Positions 35,017 through 43,940 of a DNA stretch of 64,000 nucleotides are shown in pieces. The translations under genes and the position numbers were made by a program. Position 1 is the stretch's first letter. The number at the start of each line of letters is the position of its first letter. The stretch is from contig JACKHA010000004.1 of assembly GCA_020639215.1 (NCBI GenBank), forward strand, positions 62,001 to 126,000, in the 5' to 3' direction. Under the pieces are notes generated by a model. It was not told where the DNA came from. It was given only the letters and a program-made list of their open reading frames with translations, and ran no database searches. The stretch comes from Phycisphaeraceae bacterium. GTDB taxonomy: Bacteria; Planctomycetota; Phycisphaerae; Phycisphaerales; UBA1924.

Positions 35017-36414
35017 ATGCCAAGACGCCCCCAACCCGCGGCGTGCCGGCTCCTGGCCGCGTCCGTGCTCGTGCTGCTGCTGGGCGCGTGCTCGTCGCGA
35101 CCGACGCTGCTGGAGCCCCTGACCAGCACGCCCGGCCCGCGCCTCTCGGCGAGCGACTTCCGCCAGCCCGACGCACCCGCCGCCGTCGGACCCTTCGTGC
35201 AGACGCCTGGCGTGCCCGTGAGCGTCCCGCCCCCGATCACCGATCCGGTCGGCGTCAGCCCCACCGCCCCTTCGAACTCGGCCGCCGCCGCCCAGTCGGG
35301 CAACCGGACGCCCGCTGGTCCGAACGATCCCGCGCCCGGCACCGTCGTGGTCGACCCGAACCCGCCGAACCTGACCGGCTCGGCCCCGGCGCCCGTCGGT
35401 CGCCCGATGCTGATCGACGTCAAGGTCGGCGACATCAACGGGCGACCCGTGTTCGCCAACGAGTTCCTGGCCCCGATGGAGGCCCGGTTGCGGGCGCTCT
35501 CGCTCGAGCTCCCCCGGGCCTCGTGGACGCGCGAGGCCCGCGACAGCATCCGGGGCGCACTCATCACCACGCTCCAGAGCGAGCTGCTCGCCGCTGAGGC
35601 GCTCGAGTCGATCCCGCCGGCCGCCCGCGAGGTCGGCCTCACGCGCGTGCTCAACGCCACGCGCCAGCGGACCCTGGCCCGGGCGGGCGGCAGCATCACC
35701 GAGGCCCAGCGACGCCTGCTCGAAGAACGCAACCAGACGCTCGAGCAGTTCCTCCGCGAGCAGCAGGAGGCCCAGCTCGTCGGGCTCTCGCGCGAGAACC
35801 TGATCCGGGGCATCCAGGTCAGCGGGCGTGACATCGAGAACTACTACCTCCGCAACAGCGACACGTTCAACCCCCCACCAAGCGCGCGGTTCCGACGCAT
35901 CGACGCCGTGGCAGCCCAGGCCCAGACCGTCGCGAACATCACCGAGGCGCTCGCCCGCGGGACACCGTTCGAGGAGGTCGCGGCGAGCAACCTGAACGCA
36001 CCAAACCGCCGCGCGAACGCCGGGCTTGTGGTGGTTCCGTTCGCGGGCGAGTACGCTCAGGGCGAGTTCTTTAACAACGCGGAACTCAACGACGCGGCCC
36101 GGCGCCTCCGCCCGGGCGAGTGGGCCGGGCCGATCACCTACTTCAACGGGCAACTCGTGACCTGGCTGCGGCTCGAACGCGTCACCGACGACTCGCGCAC
36201 GCTCTACGAGGCCCAGATCCAGATCAGCGACACGCTCCGCCAGCAGGAACTCGTCCAGCGGGCCGAGGAGCTCATCGCGCGCCTCCGCGAGCGGGCCTCG
36301 TTCACGAGCGAGACCGAGATGATCGACCGCCTGCTGGCCATCGCCACGCAGCGGTACTACCCGCCCGAACAGGCCGAGCCCAATCCGGGCGCGGGCGTGC
36401 CCGGTCCGCGCTGA
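35017..36414 (+). CDS. Parvulin-type peptidyl-prolyl isomerase lipoprotein (SurA/PrsA-like)
   Basis: A 465-residue protein with a lipoprotein signal: [16 protein letters not shown] ends in lipobox LGAC. It has a long Pro/Ala linker, then a SurA-like helical region (residues ~150-270) and a C-terminal rotamase-like domain ([20 protein letters not shown], ...[12 protein letters not shown], ...[20 protein letters not shown]). It probably assists folding of exported proteins, which suits a region with many surface proteins. Start at ATG 35017. Confidence 0.78.
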   Translation: MPRRPQPAACRLLAASVLVLLLGACSSRPTLLEPLTSTPGPRLSASDFRQPDAPAAVGPFVQTPGVPVSVPPPITDPVGVSPTAPSNSAAAAQSGNRTPAGPNDPAPGTVVVDPNPPNLTGSAPAPVGRPMLIDVKVGDINGRPVFANEFLAPMEARLRALSLELPRASWTREARDSIRGALITTLQSELLAAEALESIPPAAREVGLTRVLNATRQRTLARAGGSITEAQRRLLEERNQTLEQFLREQQEAQLVGLSRENLIRGIQVSGRDIENYYLRNSDTFNPPPSARFRRIDAVAAQAQTVANITEALARGTPFEEVAASNLNAPNRRANAGLVVVPFAGEYAQGEFFNNAELNDAARRLRPGEWAGPITYFNGQLVTWLRLERVTDDSRTLYEAQIQISDTLRQQELVQRAEELIARLRERASFTSETEMIDRLLAIATQRYYPPEQAEPNPGAGVPGPR

Positions 36415-36440
36415 TCGCCGGGTCGCCCGGGCTGCCGCGC

Positions 36441-36917
36441 ATGGCCGAGCCGCGTCCAACCCCCCCACCGCCCGCGTCCCTGCTGGCCCGCGTCGCGTCG
36501 CTGCTGCGCCGCACGCCGCCGACGCTCGGGCAGCGCGGCGAGCGCGCCGCCGCCCGCCACCTGAAGCGCGCCGGATACCGCGTCCTCGCCCGCAACCTGC
36601 ACCTCGCCAACGCCGAGGCCGACATCGTCGCCCTGACGCCGGATCGGCGCACGGTCGTGGTCGTCGAGGTCAAGACGCGCCTGCTCTCCACGGCGCACCC
36701 GCCCCCGGAGGCGTCGATCACCGCGCGCAAACAGGCCGCCCTCGTGCGCCTGGCCCAGGCGATCGCGTCCCGCACACGCCGTCGCCGCCCGCCCGGCTCC
36801 GCGCCGCTGGGCATCCGCATCGACGTGATCGGCGTCGACTGGCCCGGGGCGGACGCGCCCCGCGGGTCCGCACCGGTTATCCGCCACCACGTCGGCGCGG
36901 TGGGGCAGCGTGCGTAG
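36441..36917 (+). CDS. yraN: YraN family (UPF0102) endonuclease-like protein
   Basis: A 158-residue protein. The YraN core [20 protein letters not shown] is followed by [20 protein letters not shown] and VKTRL. This is the Holliday-resolvase-like nuclease fold with the catalytic E/D...E-x-K. The role of YraN is unsettled. Length slightly above the usual 120 through N- and C-terminal tails. It follows the PPIase lipoprotein by 26 bp, so co-transcription is plausible. Confidence 0.85.
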   Translation: MAEPRPTPPPPASLLARVASLLRRTPPTLGQRGERAAARHLKRAGYRVLARNLHLANAEADIVALTPDRRTVVVVEVKTRLLSTAHPPPEASITARKQAALVRLAQAIASRTRRRRPPGSAPLGIRIDVIGVDWPGADAPRGSAPVIRHHVGAVGQRA

Positions 36918-37024
36918 CGCCCGCGCCCGATCATCGCACAAACACGCGACGCCCCCGAATCCGCTTGGACCGCCGACGCCGCCGGGCTATCTTCTTGTCG
37001 GGGGAGTCCTTTCAGGGAGAAACC

Positions 37025-38122
37025 ATGGCCTCGATCGAGTCGACCGCCGTTTCCGCCGTCCGCCCGCTGCTCGCCCTCGCCGGCCTGGCCGCCCTCGGCG
37101 CCGCCACCTCGGGCGCGTCGGCCCAGCTCTATTCCAACGCCCTCCGCGGACCCGGCTCGGACATCGGCCTGTCCACCGGCGCGGTCAGCCTCGCCGGCTT
37201 CGCCGCCCCCCCCGGCACCGAGTGGGCCGAGATCGGGCACGACGCCGTCACCCTCATCAAGGGCAACACCATCGGCGTCGGGCACCGCGTCGTCTCCGGC
37301 ACCCGCTTCGCCGACGACTTCACCATCCCCGCCGGCGAGACCTGGACCATCTCCGCGTTCACCTTCTTCGCGTACCAGACCGGCGCCCAGCCCGGCGCGT
37401 CGTCGTTCACGCACTACAACTTCCGCGTCTGGGACGGCGAGCCCGGCCAGCCCGGCAGCAGCATCGTCTTCGGCGACACGACCACCAACCGCCTGACGGA
37501 CTCGATCGACGCCAACCTCTACCGCATCTCCAACGCCTCGCCGGTCGTGTGCTCCCAGCCAAACCCCACGACCACCCGCCCGATCTTCCGCAACGTCTGC
37601 GGCGGGCTGAGCCTGACCCTCGCCGCCGGCACGTACTGGGTCGATGTGCAGTCGGACGGCACGATCAACTCCGGGCCGTGGATCGCCCCGCTCGCGGGCA
37701 TGCCCATCGGCTCGAGCATGTACCTGCCCGGCTCGAACGGCGTGCAGTTCGATGGGGCCTCGTGGGCGCCGTTCGTGGATGAGGGACGCATCGCCGACCC
37801 CGTCCTTGGCGGCTGCATCGCCGCGGCCAACACCGACGGCGCCGACATGCCCTTCCTCATCGACGGCACCGTCGGCACCGGTTGCGAGCCCGACCTGACC
37901 ACCGGCGCGATCCCCGGCCAGCCGGGCTACGGCGTGCCCAACGGCGTGCTCAACAACGACGACTTCTTCTACTACCTCGCCCAGTTCGCCGCCGGCAACC
38001 TGGCCGTCGCCGACCTGACCACCGGCGCGATCCCGGGCCAGCCGGGCTATGGCGTGCCGAACGGGGTGCTCAACAACGACGATTTCTTCTACTACCTGGC
38101 CATCTTCGCGGCCGGGTGCTGA
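37025..38122 (+). CDS. Secreted protein with C-terminal dockerin-like (GC-type) tag
   Basis: A 365-residue exported protein (ATG 37025 after GGGAGA). A signal peptide (ends GASAQ) leads to a ~245-residue domain with [20 protein letters not shown] and [14 protein letters not shown]; this looks like a beta-sandwich of the kind common in planctomycete surface proteins. The C-terminal 80 residues duplicate [20 protein letters not shown] with NNDDFFYYL, bounded by Cys and Gly-Cys. The tag is nearly identical at DNA level to that of the gene at 57025-58254. Confidence 0.8.
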   Translation: MASIESTAVSAVRPLLALAGLAALGAATSGASAQLYSNALRGPGSDIGLSTGAVSLAGFAAPPGTEWAEIGHDAVTLIKGNTIGVGHRVVSGTRFADDFTIPAGETWTISAFTFFAYQTGAQPGASSFTHYNFRVWDGEPGQPGSSIVFGDTTTNRLTDSIDANLYRISNASPVVCSQPNPTTTRPIFRNVCGGLSLTLAAGTYWVDVQSDGTINSGPWIAPLAGMPIGSSMYLPGSNGVQFDGASWAPFVDEGRIADPVLGGCIAAANTDGADMPFLIDGTVGTGCEPDLTTGAIPGQPGYGVPNGVLNNDDFFYYLAQFAAGNLAVADLTTGAIPGQPGYGVPNGVLNNDDFFYYLAIFAAGC

Positions 38123-38148
38123 GCCGGGGACGCCCGGGTGCTGAACGT

Positions 38149-38191
38149 GTGCCACCGAGACACGCCGCCTTGGCGGCGTTTCTCGGTGCCG
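38149..38191. repeat. REP-like palindrome, ACCGAGAAACGCC family, inverted copy
   Basis: GTGCCACCGAGACACGCCGCC with GGCGGCGTTTCTCGGTGCCG, in the opposite orientation to 18912-18953. Confidence 0.75.
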
Positions 38192-38214
38192 AATCGCGGA
38201 CGGACGCCCGACGT

Positions 38215-38246
38215 GTGGCATGCCTGTGGCTTTGCACAGGCATGCC
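38215..38246. repeat. REP-like palindrome, CATGCCTGTG family
   Basis: GTGGCATGCCTGTGGCTTTG with CACAGGCATGCC; loop GCTTTG. Confidence 0.75.
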
Positions 38247-38257
38247 CTCGCCCGATG

Positions 38258-38321
38258 GAGCCGATCGCGCGAGCGATCGATGACGCAAGAACGGAGACTC
38301 GATCGCTCGCGCGATCGGCTC
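38258..38321. repeat. Perfect 23-bp inverted repeat with 18-bp spacer
   Basis: The arm 38258-38280 (GAGCCGATCGCGCGAGCG...) is exactly complementary to 38299-38321, separated by TGACGCAAGAACGGAGAC. The arms are themselves rich in CGATCG/GATCGC. In RNA this is a very strong hairpin. No T-run follows, so it is not an ordinary terminator. Confidence 0.85.
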
Positions 38322-38343
38322 TACCACCTCGCCGGAGCCGCTA

Positions 38344-38715
38344 TCAATGCGCCCACCGGCTCCCCATCCACGCCCGCTCCGCCTCCTCCGGCGTGATCGC
38401 CAGGCCGCACGCCCCGCACGCCGCGGCCCCTCGCCCCAGTTCCCGCCCGCACGCGGTGCACGCCCGCCAGCGGCACGCCTTGAGGCGCTCGACCAGCCGC
38501 CGTCGCTGGCCCAGCAGCACCGCGAGGCGCACGCCGAACAGCACCAGCGGCCCGACGCCGCACACCACCGCCCACACCGCCGACCCGCCCGAAGCCGCGG
38601 CCCCCAGGGCCAGCCCGGCGATCGGCCCGGTGAACATGCCGATCATGGCCGAGCGGATGGGGGCGAGCATGCGCACAACGAGCGCGGGCTCGCGGGGTGT
38701 ATCGTCGGGTCGCAC
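38344..38715 (-). CDS. Zinc-ribbon membrane protein
   Basis: A 123-residue protein from GTG 38715 (or ATG 38670). Two membrane helices lie at ~residues 22-45 and 48-70 (MIGMFTGPIAGLALGAA, AVWAVVCGVGPLVLFGVRLA). The C-terminus is a double CxxC zinc ribbon: CTACGRELGRGAAACGACGL. Function unknown; probably a small membrane-associated regulator or assembly protein. Start not settled. Confidence 0.55.
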   Translation of the reverse strand: MRPDDTPREPALVVRMLAPIRSAMIGMFTGPIAGLALGAAASGGSAVWAVVCGVGPLVLFGVRLAVLLGQRRRLVERLKACRWRACTACGRELGRGAAACGACGLAITPEEAERAWMGSRWAH

Positions 38716-38741
38716 ACGACCAGCCTATCACGCGCAAAGGT

Positions 38742-38824
38742 GTGGCATGCCTGCGGCTCGGCGCAGGCATGTCCGTTGACCAGGCGACTCACCATGCCTG
38801 TGCAAAGCCACAGACATGCCACAC
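38742..38824. repeat. Two REP-like CATGCCTG palindromes
   Basis: GTGGCATGCCTGCGGCTCGG/CGCAGGCATG at 38742-38773 and CATGCCTGTGCAAAGCCACA/GACATGCCAC at 38792-38824, just before the glmS 3' end. Confidence 0.75.
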
Positions 38825-38832
38825 GCTGAGCC

Positions 38833-40698
38833 TCACTCCACCGTCACGCTCTTCGCCAGATTCCGCGGCTTGTCCACATCATGCCCGCGGATCACCGCCG
38901 CGTGGTACGCAAGCAACTGCAGCGGCACCACCGTCACCATCGGGCTGAGCTGGTCCGGCACGTCCGGCACCCACAGCACGTCCTCGGCCACACGCTTGAT
39001 GTCCTCGTCGCCCTCGGTCGCCACCGCGATCACGTGCCCGCCCCGCGCACGCACCTCCGCGATGTTGCTCATCACCTTGTCGTACTGCGGCCCCTTGTTC
39101 GCGATGAACACCGCCGGCATCCCGTCGTCGATCAGCGCGATCGGCCCGTGCTTCATCTCGGCCGCGGGCATGCCCTCGGCGTGGATGTACGAGATCTCCT
39201 TGAGCTTCAGCGCCCCTTCCAGCGCCGTCGGATAGTTGTACCCACGCCCCAGGAACAGCCAGTTCTCCCGCTCGACGTACTTGGCCGCCACGGCCCGGAT
39301 CACGTCGTCCTGCTCCAGCACCCGCTCGATCTTGCCCGGGATCTGCTGCAGCTGGCGCAGCAGCCACTCGCACCGCGGGGGCGACAGGAACCGCCGTCGC
39401 CCCAGGTAGATCGAGATCAGCGACAGGGCCGCCACCTGCCCGACGAACGCCTTCGTGCTCGCCACGCCGATCTCCGGCCCCACGCGGATGTACACGCCCG
39501 CGTCGGTCTCGCGCGAGATCGTCGAGCCAACCGCGTTCACCACGCCCAGCGCCAGCGCGCCCCGCTCCTTGGCCTCGTCCAGCGCCGCCAGCGTGTCGGC
39601 CGTCTCGCCCGACTGGCTCACCGCCACCACCACCGTGTTCTCTTCCACAATCGGGTTGCGGTACCGGAACTCCGAGCCGTACTGCCACTCCGCCGGGATG
39701 ACCGCGATGTCCTCGAGCATGTACTCGCCGATCATCGCGGCGTGCAGGGCCGTGCCCTGGCCGATCAGCACGATCCGCTTGGCCTTGACCAGTTCCTTGG
39801 CCTTCTCCTGCAGCCCGCCCAGGCGGATAACCCAGTCCTTCTCGTCGATCCTGCCGCGCAGCGTGTTGCGGATCGCCTTGGGCTGCTCGTGGATCTCCTT
39901 CTGCATGTAGTGCTGGAACCCGCCCATCTCGATCTGCTCGAGTTCGAGCTCCAGCTGCATCACCTTGGGCGTGGTCTCCGTGTTGTCCAGCGTGGACGTG
40001 CGGAACCCGTCCCGCGTGATCTTCACGACCGTGTAGTCGTCCAGCGCCATCGCCTGCGTCGTGTGGGCCACGATCGCCGACGGGTCCGACGCCACCACAT
40101 ACTCGCCCGCCCCGATCCCCACCATCAGCGGCGAGCCCTTCCGCGCGCACACCATCACGTCCGGGTCACGCTCGCAGATCACGCAGATCGCGTACGCGCC
40201 CGTCACCTCGCGCAGCGCCGCCTGCACCGCGGCCTCCAGCCCCTGCTCCGGGTCATAGAGCTCCCCGATCAGCATCGCCAGCACCTCGGTGTCGGTCTGG
40301 CTCTGGAACCTGTGGCCCTTCTCCTCCAGCAGCGTCCGCAGCGTGGCGTAGTTCTCGATGATGCCGTTGTGGACCAGGCAGATGCCGTTCTTGTCGTCGC
40401 GGTGCGGGTGGGCGTTGTCGACCGTCACCCCGCCGTGCGTCGCCCAGCGCGTGTGGGCCAGCCCCACCGTGCCGTGCAAGCCGCCGATCTTCTCGAGCCG
40501 GTCCTCCAGGTTCGCCACCCGCCCCACGGCCCGTTCCGTCCGCAGCGTCGCCTTCGTGCCCGGCGCGGCCGTGCCGGGCGTCGGCTCGATCACCGCGATC
40601 CCCGCCGAGTCGTACCCGCGGTACTCCAGGCGCTTGAGGCCCTCCATCAGGAGGCCCTGGCACTGCTTCTTGCCGATGTAGCCGACGATCCCGCACAT
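38833..40698 (-). CDS. glmS: Glutamine-fructose-6-phosphate aminotransferase (isomerizing)
   Basis: A 621-residue GlmS. The N-terminal glutaminase domain starts MCGIVGYIGKKQC with catalytic Cys2 (after Met removal) and RGYDSAGIAV and THGGVTVDNAHPH. Two SIS sugar-isomerase domains follow (ESSxTAD-like VVAVSQSGETADTLAALDEA; LGRGYNYPTALEGALKLKEI). It makes glucosamine-6-phosphate for peptidoglycan and lipid A-type precursors. Length is typical. No glmS riboswitch-like structure was identified upstream. Confidence 0.95.
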   Translation of the reverse strand: MCGIVGYIGKKQCQGLLMEGLKRLEYRGYDSAGIAVIEPTPGTAAPGTKATLRTERAVGRVANLEDRLEKIGGLHGTVGLAHTRWATHGGVTVDNAHPHRDDKNGICLVHNGIIENYATLRTLLEEKGHRFQSQTDTEVLAMLIGELYDPEQGLEAAVQAALREVTGAYAICVICERDPDVMVCARKGSPLMVGIGAGEYVVASDPSAIVAHTTQAMALDDYTVVKITRDGFRTSTLDNTETTPKVMQLELELEQIEMGGFQHYMQKEIHEQPKAIRNTLRGRIDEKDWVIRLGGLQEKAKELVKAKRIVLIGQGTALHAAMIGEYMLEDIAVIPAEWQYGSEFRYRNPIVEENTVVVAVSQSGETADTLAALDEAKERGALALGVVNAVGSTISRETDAGVYIRVGPEIGVASTKAFVGQVAALSLISIYLGRRRFLSPPRCEWLLRQLQQIPGKIERVLEQDDVIRAVAAKYVERENWLFLGRGYNYPTALEGALKLKEISYIHAEGMPAAEMKHGPIALIDDGMPAVFIANKGPQYDKVMSNIAEVRARGGHVIAVATEGDEDIKRVAEDVLWVPDVPDQLSPMVTVVPLQLLAYHAAVIRGHDVDKPRNLAKSVTVE

Positions 40699-40868
40699 GG
40701 CCTTCGAGCCTCCGCTGGGCGTTTGGGTCCGAGAACGGCGGGGCGAGGCCCCATGATGAGACTACGCCGCCGCGCGTCCGGAAGATCGGCCCGAGCGTGG
40801 GGCGGGTCCACAGGGATAGCGGGGAGCGGGCCGAACGGATGGCGGACGTTGGAGGAGGCGGTCGCAGG

Positions 40869-41597
40869 TCAACGCTCTTCCGGGAGCCCCACGAGTCGGG
40901 CGAGTTGGCGCTCCGATGGCTCGAACGCGGCGGGGAACGCGACGCCGTATCGATCCGCCATCTCCTCGGCAATCGCCGCCTTTTGGTCGTACGAGGTGCG
41001 CAAACGATTGGCGATCACGCGAAGGCGAGCGTGCAGCACGTCTCGCTCGCGCTGCGCCGCCTCATCCGCTGCGCCAAACGCGAGCAATCCGAACAACGCG
41101 CCGCCGACCAGCCCTCCGTCGGGCGGCTGATTGCCATCGGAGTGGGCAATGTTTCGTCCCAGGCGCATCCCGTCGGTCGTCTGCCGAAGAACCTGCTCCT
41201 CGATCGCCCGTCCGCGAGACCACTCATCAAGGGCTTCGAGCCAGATCGCGGCGTGACCATCAATGAACGAGAGCAACTCAGAATCCACACCCCGCCGGGG
41301 GATCGCTGAGTAGTCGTTCACGAGTGCGAGAATCGCGGCCTCCGGGTCGCTCTCCAACGCGCTCGCGAGCCGAGAATCGGCGGTGCGGATCCGGTTCCAT
41401 GCATTGGTCGATGCGGTCGCGTCAGGCCGCGAGCGAGGTGCCGCGGAGGCACTCGGGATCGGAGTCGGGGAACCAACTGAGGTTCGGGACGGCGCGGTTC
41501 CAAACACCAGCAACACGACCGATCCGATCAACGCGCAACTCAGCGCGATCGCCAGCACGCCGACGAAGGCCACTGCCCATGTGGGTTTCTGGCTCAT
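40869..41597 (-). CDS. Hypothetical membrane-anchored protein
   Basis: A 242-residue protein with one N-terminal membrane helix (VAFVGVLAIALSCALIGSVV, residues ~9-30) and a Ser/Pro-rich linker. The rest is a helical, probably extracytoplasmic domain; a Gly-rich GGLVGGALFGLLAFGAADEA segment could be a second hydrophobic stretch. ATG 41597 has GGAG upstream. It is visibly lower in G+C than flanking genes. No family recognised. Confidence 0.6.
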   Translation of the reverse strand: MSQKPTWAVAFVGVLAIALSCALIGSVVLLVFGTAPSRTSVGSPTPIPSASAAPRSRPDATASTNAWNRIRTADSRLASALESDPEAAILALVNDYSAIPRRGVDSELLSFIDGHAAIWLEALDEWSRGRAIEEQVLRQTTDGMRLGRNIAHSDGNQPPDGGLVGGALFGLLAFGAADEAAQRERDVLHARLRVIANRLRTSYDQKAAIAEEMADRYGVAFPAAFEPSERQLARLVGLPEER

Positions 41598-41727
41598 GAG
41601 TTCGACTCCGTTCGCAGTATAACCGCTTGGCCTTTCCCCACTGGATGCCTCGATGCCTCCCGCCTTGATGCCGTCCCCCGCATCATCGCCGCGTCCCGGC
41701 GACCCCCACCGCCCTGCACCCCGCCCC

Positions 41728-41756
41728 TTGACACCCCCCACCGCTCCGGCTAATCT
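41728..41756 (+). promoter_or_regulatory. Near-consensus sigma-70 promoter of the arsR-type gene
   Basis: TTGACA at 41728-41733, a 17-bp spacer, and TAATCT at 41751-41756. A start point 6-8 bp beyond the -10 falls at about 41762-41765, on or next to the ATG, implying a leaderless mRNA. Confidence 0.75.
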
Positions 41757-41772
41757 GTAACCAGATGGTTAC
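41757..41772. promoter_or_regulatory. ArsR-type operator palindrome over the start codon
   Basis: GTAACC-AGAT-GGTTAC is a perfect 6-4-6 inverted repeat lying right behind the -10 and spanning the ATG at 41765. Its position would block transcription initiation; family members commonly autorepress at such sites. Confidence 0.65.
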
Positions 41773-42217
41773 GAGACGGCCCAAGCGACGCCCCCGACCC
41801 GCCAAGCCCCGCCCCGCCGCGGCCACAGTCGCCAACGCGGCCACGCCCCCCTCGGCCCAATCCCCCGACGCCTTCGCCGCCGTCGCCGACCCAACCCGCC
41901 GCGCCATCCTCGACGGCCTCCGCACCCGGGCCCGCTCCGCCGGCGACATCGCCGCCGACTTCACCATCTCCCGCCCCGCCGTTTCCAAGCACCTCCGCGT
42001 CCTGTCCCAGGCGGGCCTGGTCCGCGTCGTCAAGCACGGGCGCGAGCGCCACTACCACCTCGACGCGGCCCCGCTCGCCGCGGTCGACGACTGGCTCAAC
42101 CGCTACCGCCTCCTCTGGGCCGCCCGATTGGCCAACCTCAAGGAGTACCTCGAGCAGGAGGCCGCCCCCCAGCCCGACGCGACATCCCCCCCACCGCCGC
42201 CGAACGCCCCAACATAA
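41765..42217 (+). CDS. ArsR-family transcriptional repressor
   Basis: A 150-residue winged-helix regulator: FAAVADPTRRAILDGLRTRA, AGDIAADFTISRPAVSKHLR, VLSQAGLVRVVKHGRERHYH. No Cys metal site is seen, so it probably senses something other than metal; the SdpR-like subgroup controls SRPBCC genes as here. Start ATG 41765 sits inside its own operator with no ribosome binding site, consistent with leaderless translation. It is followed by SRPBCC and DUF1579-like genes in the same direction. Confidence 0.85.
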   Translation: MVTRRPKRRPRPAKPRPAAATVANAATPPSAQSPDAFAAVADPTRRAILDGLRTRARSAGDIAADFTISRPAVSKHLRVLSQAGLVRVVKHGRERHYHLDAAPLAAVDDWLNRYRLLWAARLANLKEYLEQEAAPQPDATSPPPPPNAPT

Positions 42218-42316
42218 GAACCGCACGCCCGTGACCGGATTCCCACGGAATCCTGTCGTCCCGACCCGCCCCCGATCGTCGTTGCTTTGCCCGGTCACAC
42301 CACTCCGGAGCCGCCC

Positions 42317-43213
42317 ATGCCCGCCGCCGCCGACATCCAGAACGTGGAGATCACCCGCCACCTCGACGCGTCACCCGACGCGGTGTTCGACCGCCTGACC
42401 AACCCCGCCCATCTTCGCGCATGGTTCGCGGAGCAGGTCGAGATCGAGCCGCGCGTGAACGGGGCGTACCGATTCTGGGGCAGGCACACGCCGCTGGTGC
42501 CCACGCCTGCCGACGCGGCCCAGCGCCTCACACGCTTCGACGCGGGGCGGGCGCTCCGCTACGAGTGGCACTGGGGCGGGAGCGACACCGAGGTCCTGAT
42601 CGAACTCAGCGACGAGCCAGCCGCCGCCGCGCCCCGAACGAAACTCTGGCTCCGCCACACCCTCATCGACGGCACCGTCGCCGGGTACTCCCGCACCGAG
42701 TCCGACTTCTTCGCCCAGGACTTCTGGTGCGTCGCCCTGGCCAACCTCCGCGAGCACCTCCGCACCGGCACGCCCGCCATCCGCCCCGACTTCGCCGACC
42801 CGAGCGACACCGCCAGCGTCTCGATCGAGATCGATGCCCCGCGCGAGCGCGTCTGGCACGCGCTCACCGACGCCCGCGAGATGGACAAGTGGCTCTCCAA
42901 AACCGGCGTCGCCGAGGCGCGCGTCGGCGGAGCGTACTCCTACGGCTGGAACTTCGACGGCCGCACCTGCGGCCCCACGAAGATCCTCGAGATCGAGCCC
43001 CCCCACCGCCTCGTCCACGACTGGTTCTACGAGCCCGACGGCGCACGCGGCGGCGCATCCCGCACGCAGTGGGTCCTCGACGAGATCTCGCCCACACGAA
43101 CCCGTGTTACCATTACCCAGTTCGCCATCACCTCGCCCCGGAACCACACCGGGTACACCGGCGGCTGGGCCAAGTTCGCCGTGGCGCTCAAGGACCTGGT
43201 CGAATCCAGGTAG
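42317..43213 (+). CDS. Double SRPBCC (AHSA1-like) domain protein
   Basis: A 298-residue protein holding two SRPBCC/AHSA1 ligand-binding modules. The first is residues ~5-150 (ITRHLDASPDAVFDRLTNPA; HLRAWF; ...AGYSRTESDFF), the second ~160-298 (SVSIEIDAPRERVWHALTDA; REMDKWL; ...NHTGYTGGWAKFAVALKDLV). The family binds hydrophobic ligands or aids Hsp90-like functions. ATG 42317 has GGAG at 42307-42310. Partner of the upstream ArsR regulator; the inducer is unknown. Confidence 0.85.
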   Translation: MPAAADIQNVEITRHLDASPDAVFDRLTNPAHLRAWFAEQVEIEPRVNGAYRFWGRHTPLVPTPADAAQRLTRFDAGRALRYEWHWGGSDTEVLIELSDEPAAAAPRTKLWLRHTLIDGTVAGYSRTESDFFAQDFWCVALANLREHLRTGTPAIRPDFADPSDTASVSIEIDAPRERVWHALTDAREMDKWLSKTGVAEARVGGAYSYGWNFDGRTCGPTKILEIEPPHRLVHDWFYEPDGARGGASRTQWVLDEISPTRTRVTITQFAITSPRNHTGYTGGWAKFAVALKDLVESR

Positions 43214-43320
43214 GCAACCTCACGCGTTGTTGCCCGTGCCCCATCCCGGTGCCCCGCGAGACGCGCGGCACCCGACCCCAACCGGCGTGCGCCCCACGCC
43301 AGTCACCAAAGGAGATCACC

Positions 43321-43869
43321 ATGAAGCGTTTCATCCTGCCTTGCTGCCTGCTCGCCGCCGCGTCCATCGCCGCCGGGCTCGCGGCCCGCCCCGGTGCCGC
43401 CGAGTCGCGCCCGTCGCCCGCCGCGGCCCAGGCCGCGTTCGACGCCCTCAAGGCCCTCGAGGGCTCCTGGGCCATGTGCGACGAGGATGGCTCGCCCACC
43501 GACCAGATCGGCAGCATCTACCACGTCACCGCCGGCGGCAGCGCGGTCATGGAGACCATGTTCCCCGGCGCCGAGCACGAGATGCTCACCGTCTACTACC
43601 TCGAGAACGACACGCTCAAGATGACCCACTACTGCATGCTCGGCAACCGCCCCGTGCTGACCTGCAGCCAGGCCGAGATCGGCGCGATGGTCTTCGAGTG
43701 CACCGGCGCCGAGTGCTGCGGCGACCATATGCACATGCACGCCGCGACCTTCGACCTGACCGGGCACGACCGCATCACAACGACGTGGCGCGCGAATGCC
43801 CCGGCCCCGGGCGAGGACGAGGAGCACGAGGCGCGGTTCGAGCTCGTCCGCGTCGGGTCCTCGAACTGA
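43321..43869 (+). CDS. Secreted DUF1579-like protein
   Basis: A 182-residue exported protein: signal peptide MKRFILPCCLLAAASIAAGL, then a lipocalin-like domain (LKALEGSWAMCDEDGSPTDQ; HEMLTVYYLENDTLKMTHYC; ...HDRITTTWRAN). It contains several Cys, including a CxGAECCGDHMHMH stretch that could bind metal. ATG 43321 has AAAGGAG upstream. Third gene of the arsR operon. DUF1579-like assignment is by pattern, not certain. Confidence 0.7.
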   Translation: MKRFILPCCLLAAASIAAGLAARPGAAESRPSPAAAQAAFDALKALEGSWAMCDEDGSPTDQIGSIYHVTAGGSAVMETMFPGAEHEMLTVYYLENDTLKMTHYCMLGNRPVLTCSQAEIGAMVFECTGAECCGDHMHMHAATFDLTGHDRITTTWRANAPAPGEDEEHEARFELVRVGSSN

Positions 43870-43892
43870 ACAGTTCTAAGAACGGACACCAG

Positions 43893-43926
43893 CGCTCGCG
43901 GGCCCCACGGTCCGCGAGCGTTCTTA
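43893..43926 (+). terminator. Rho-independent terminator ending the arsR operon
   Basis: A 9-bp perfect stem CGCTCGCGG (43893-43901) with CCGCGAGCG (43912-43920), followed by TTCTTAT. The converging kinase gene ends at 43941. Confidence 0.8.
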
Positions 43927-43940
43927 TATCGAGTACTATA

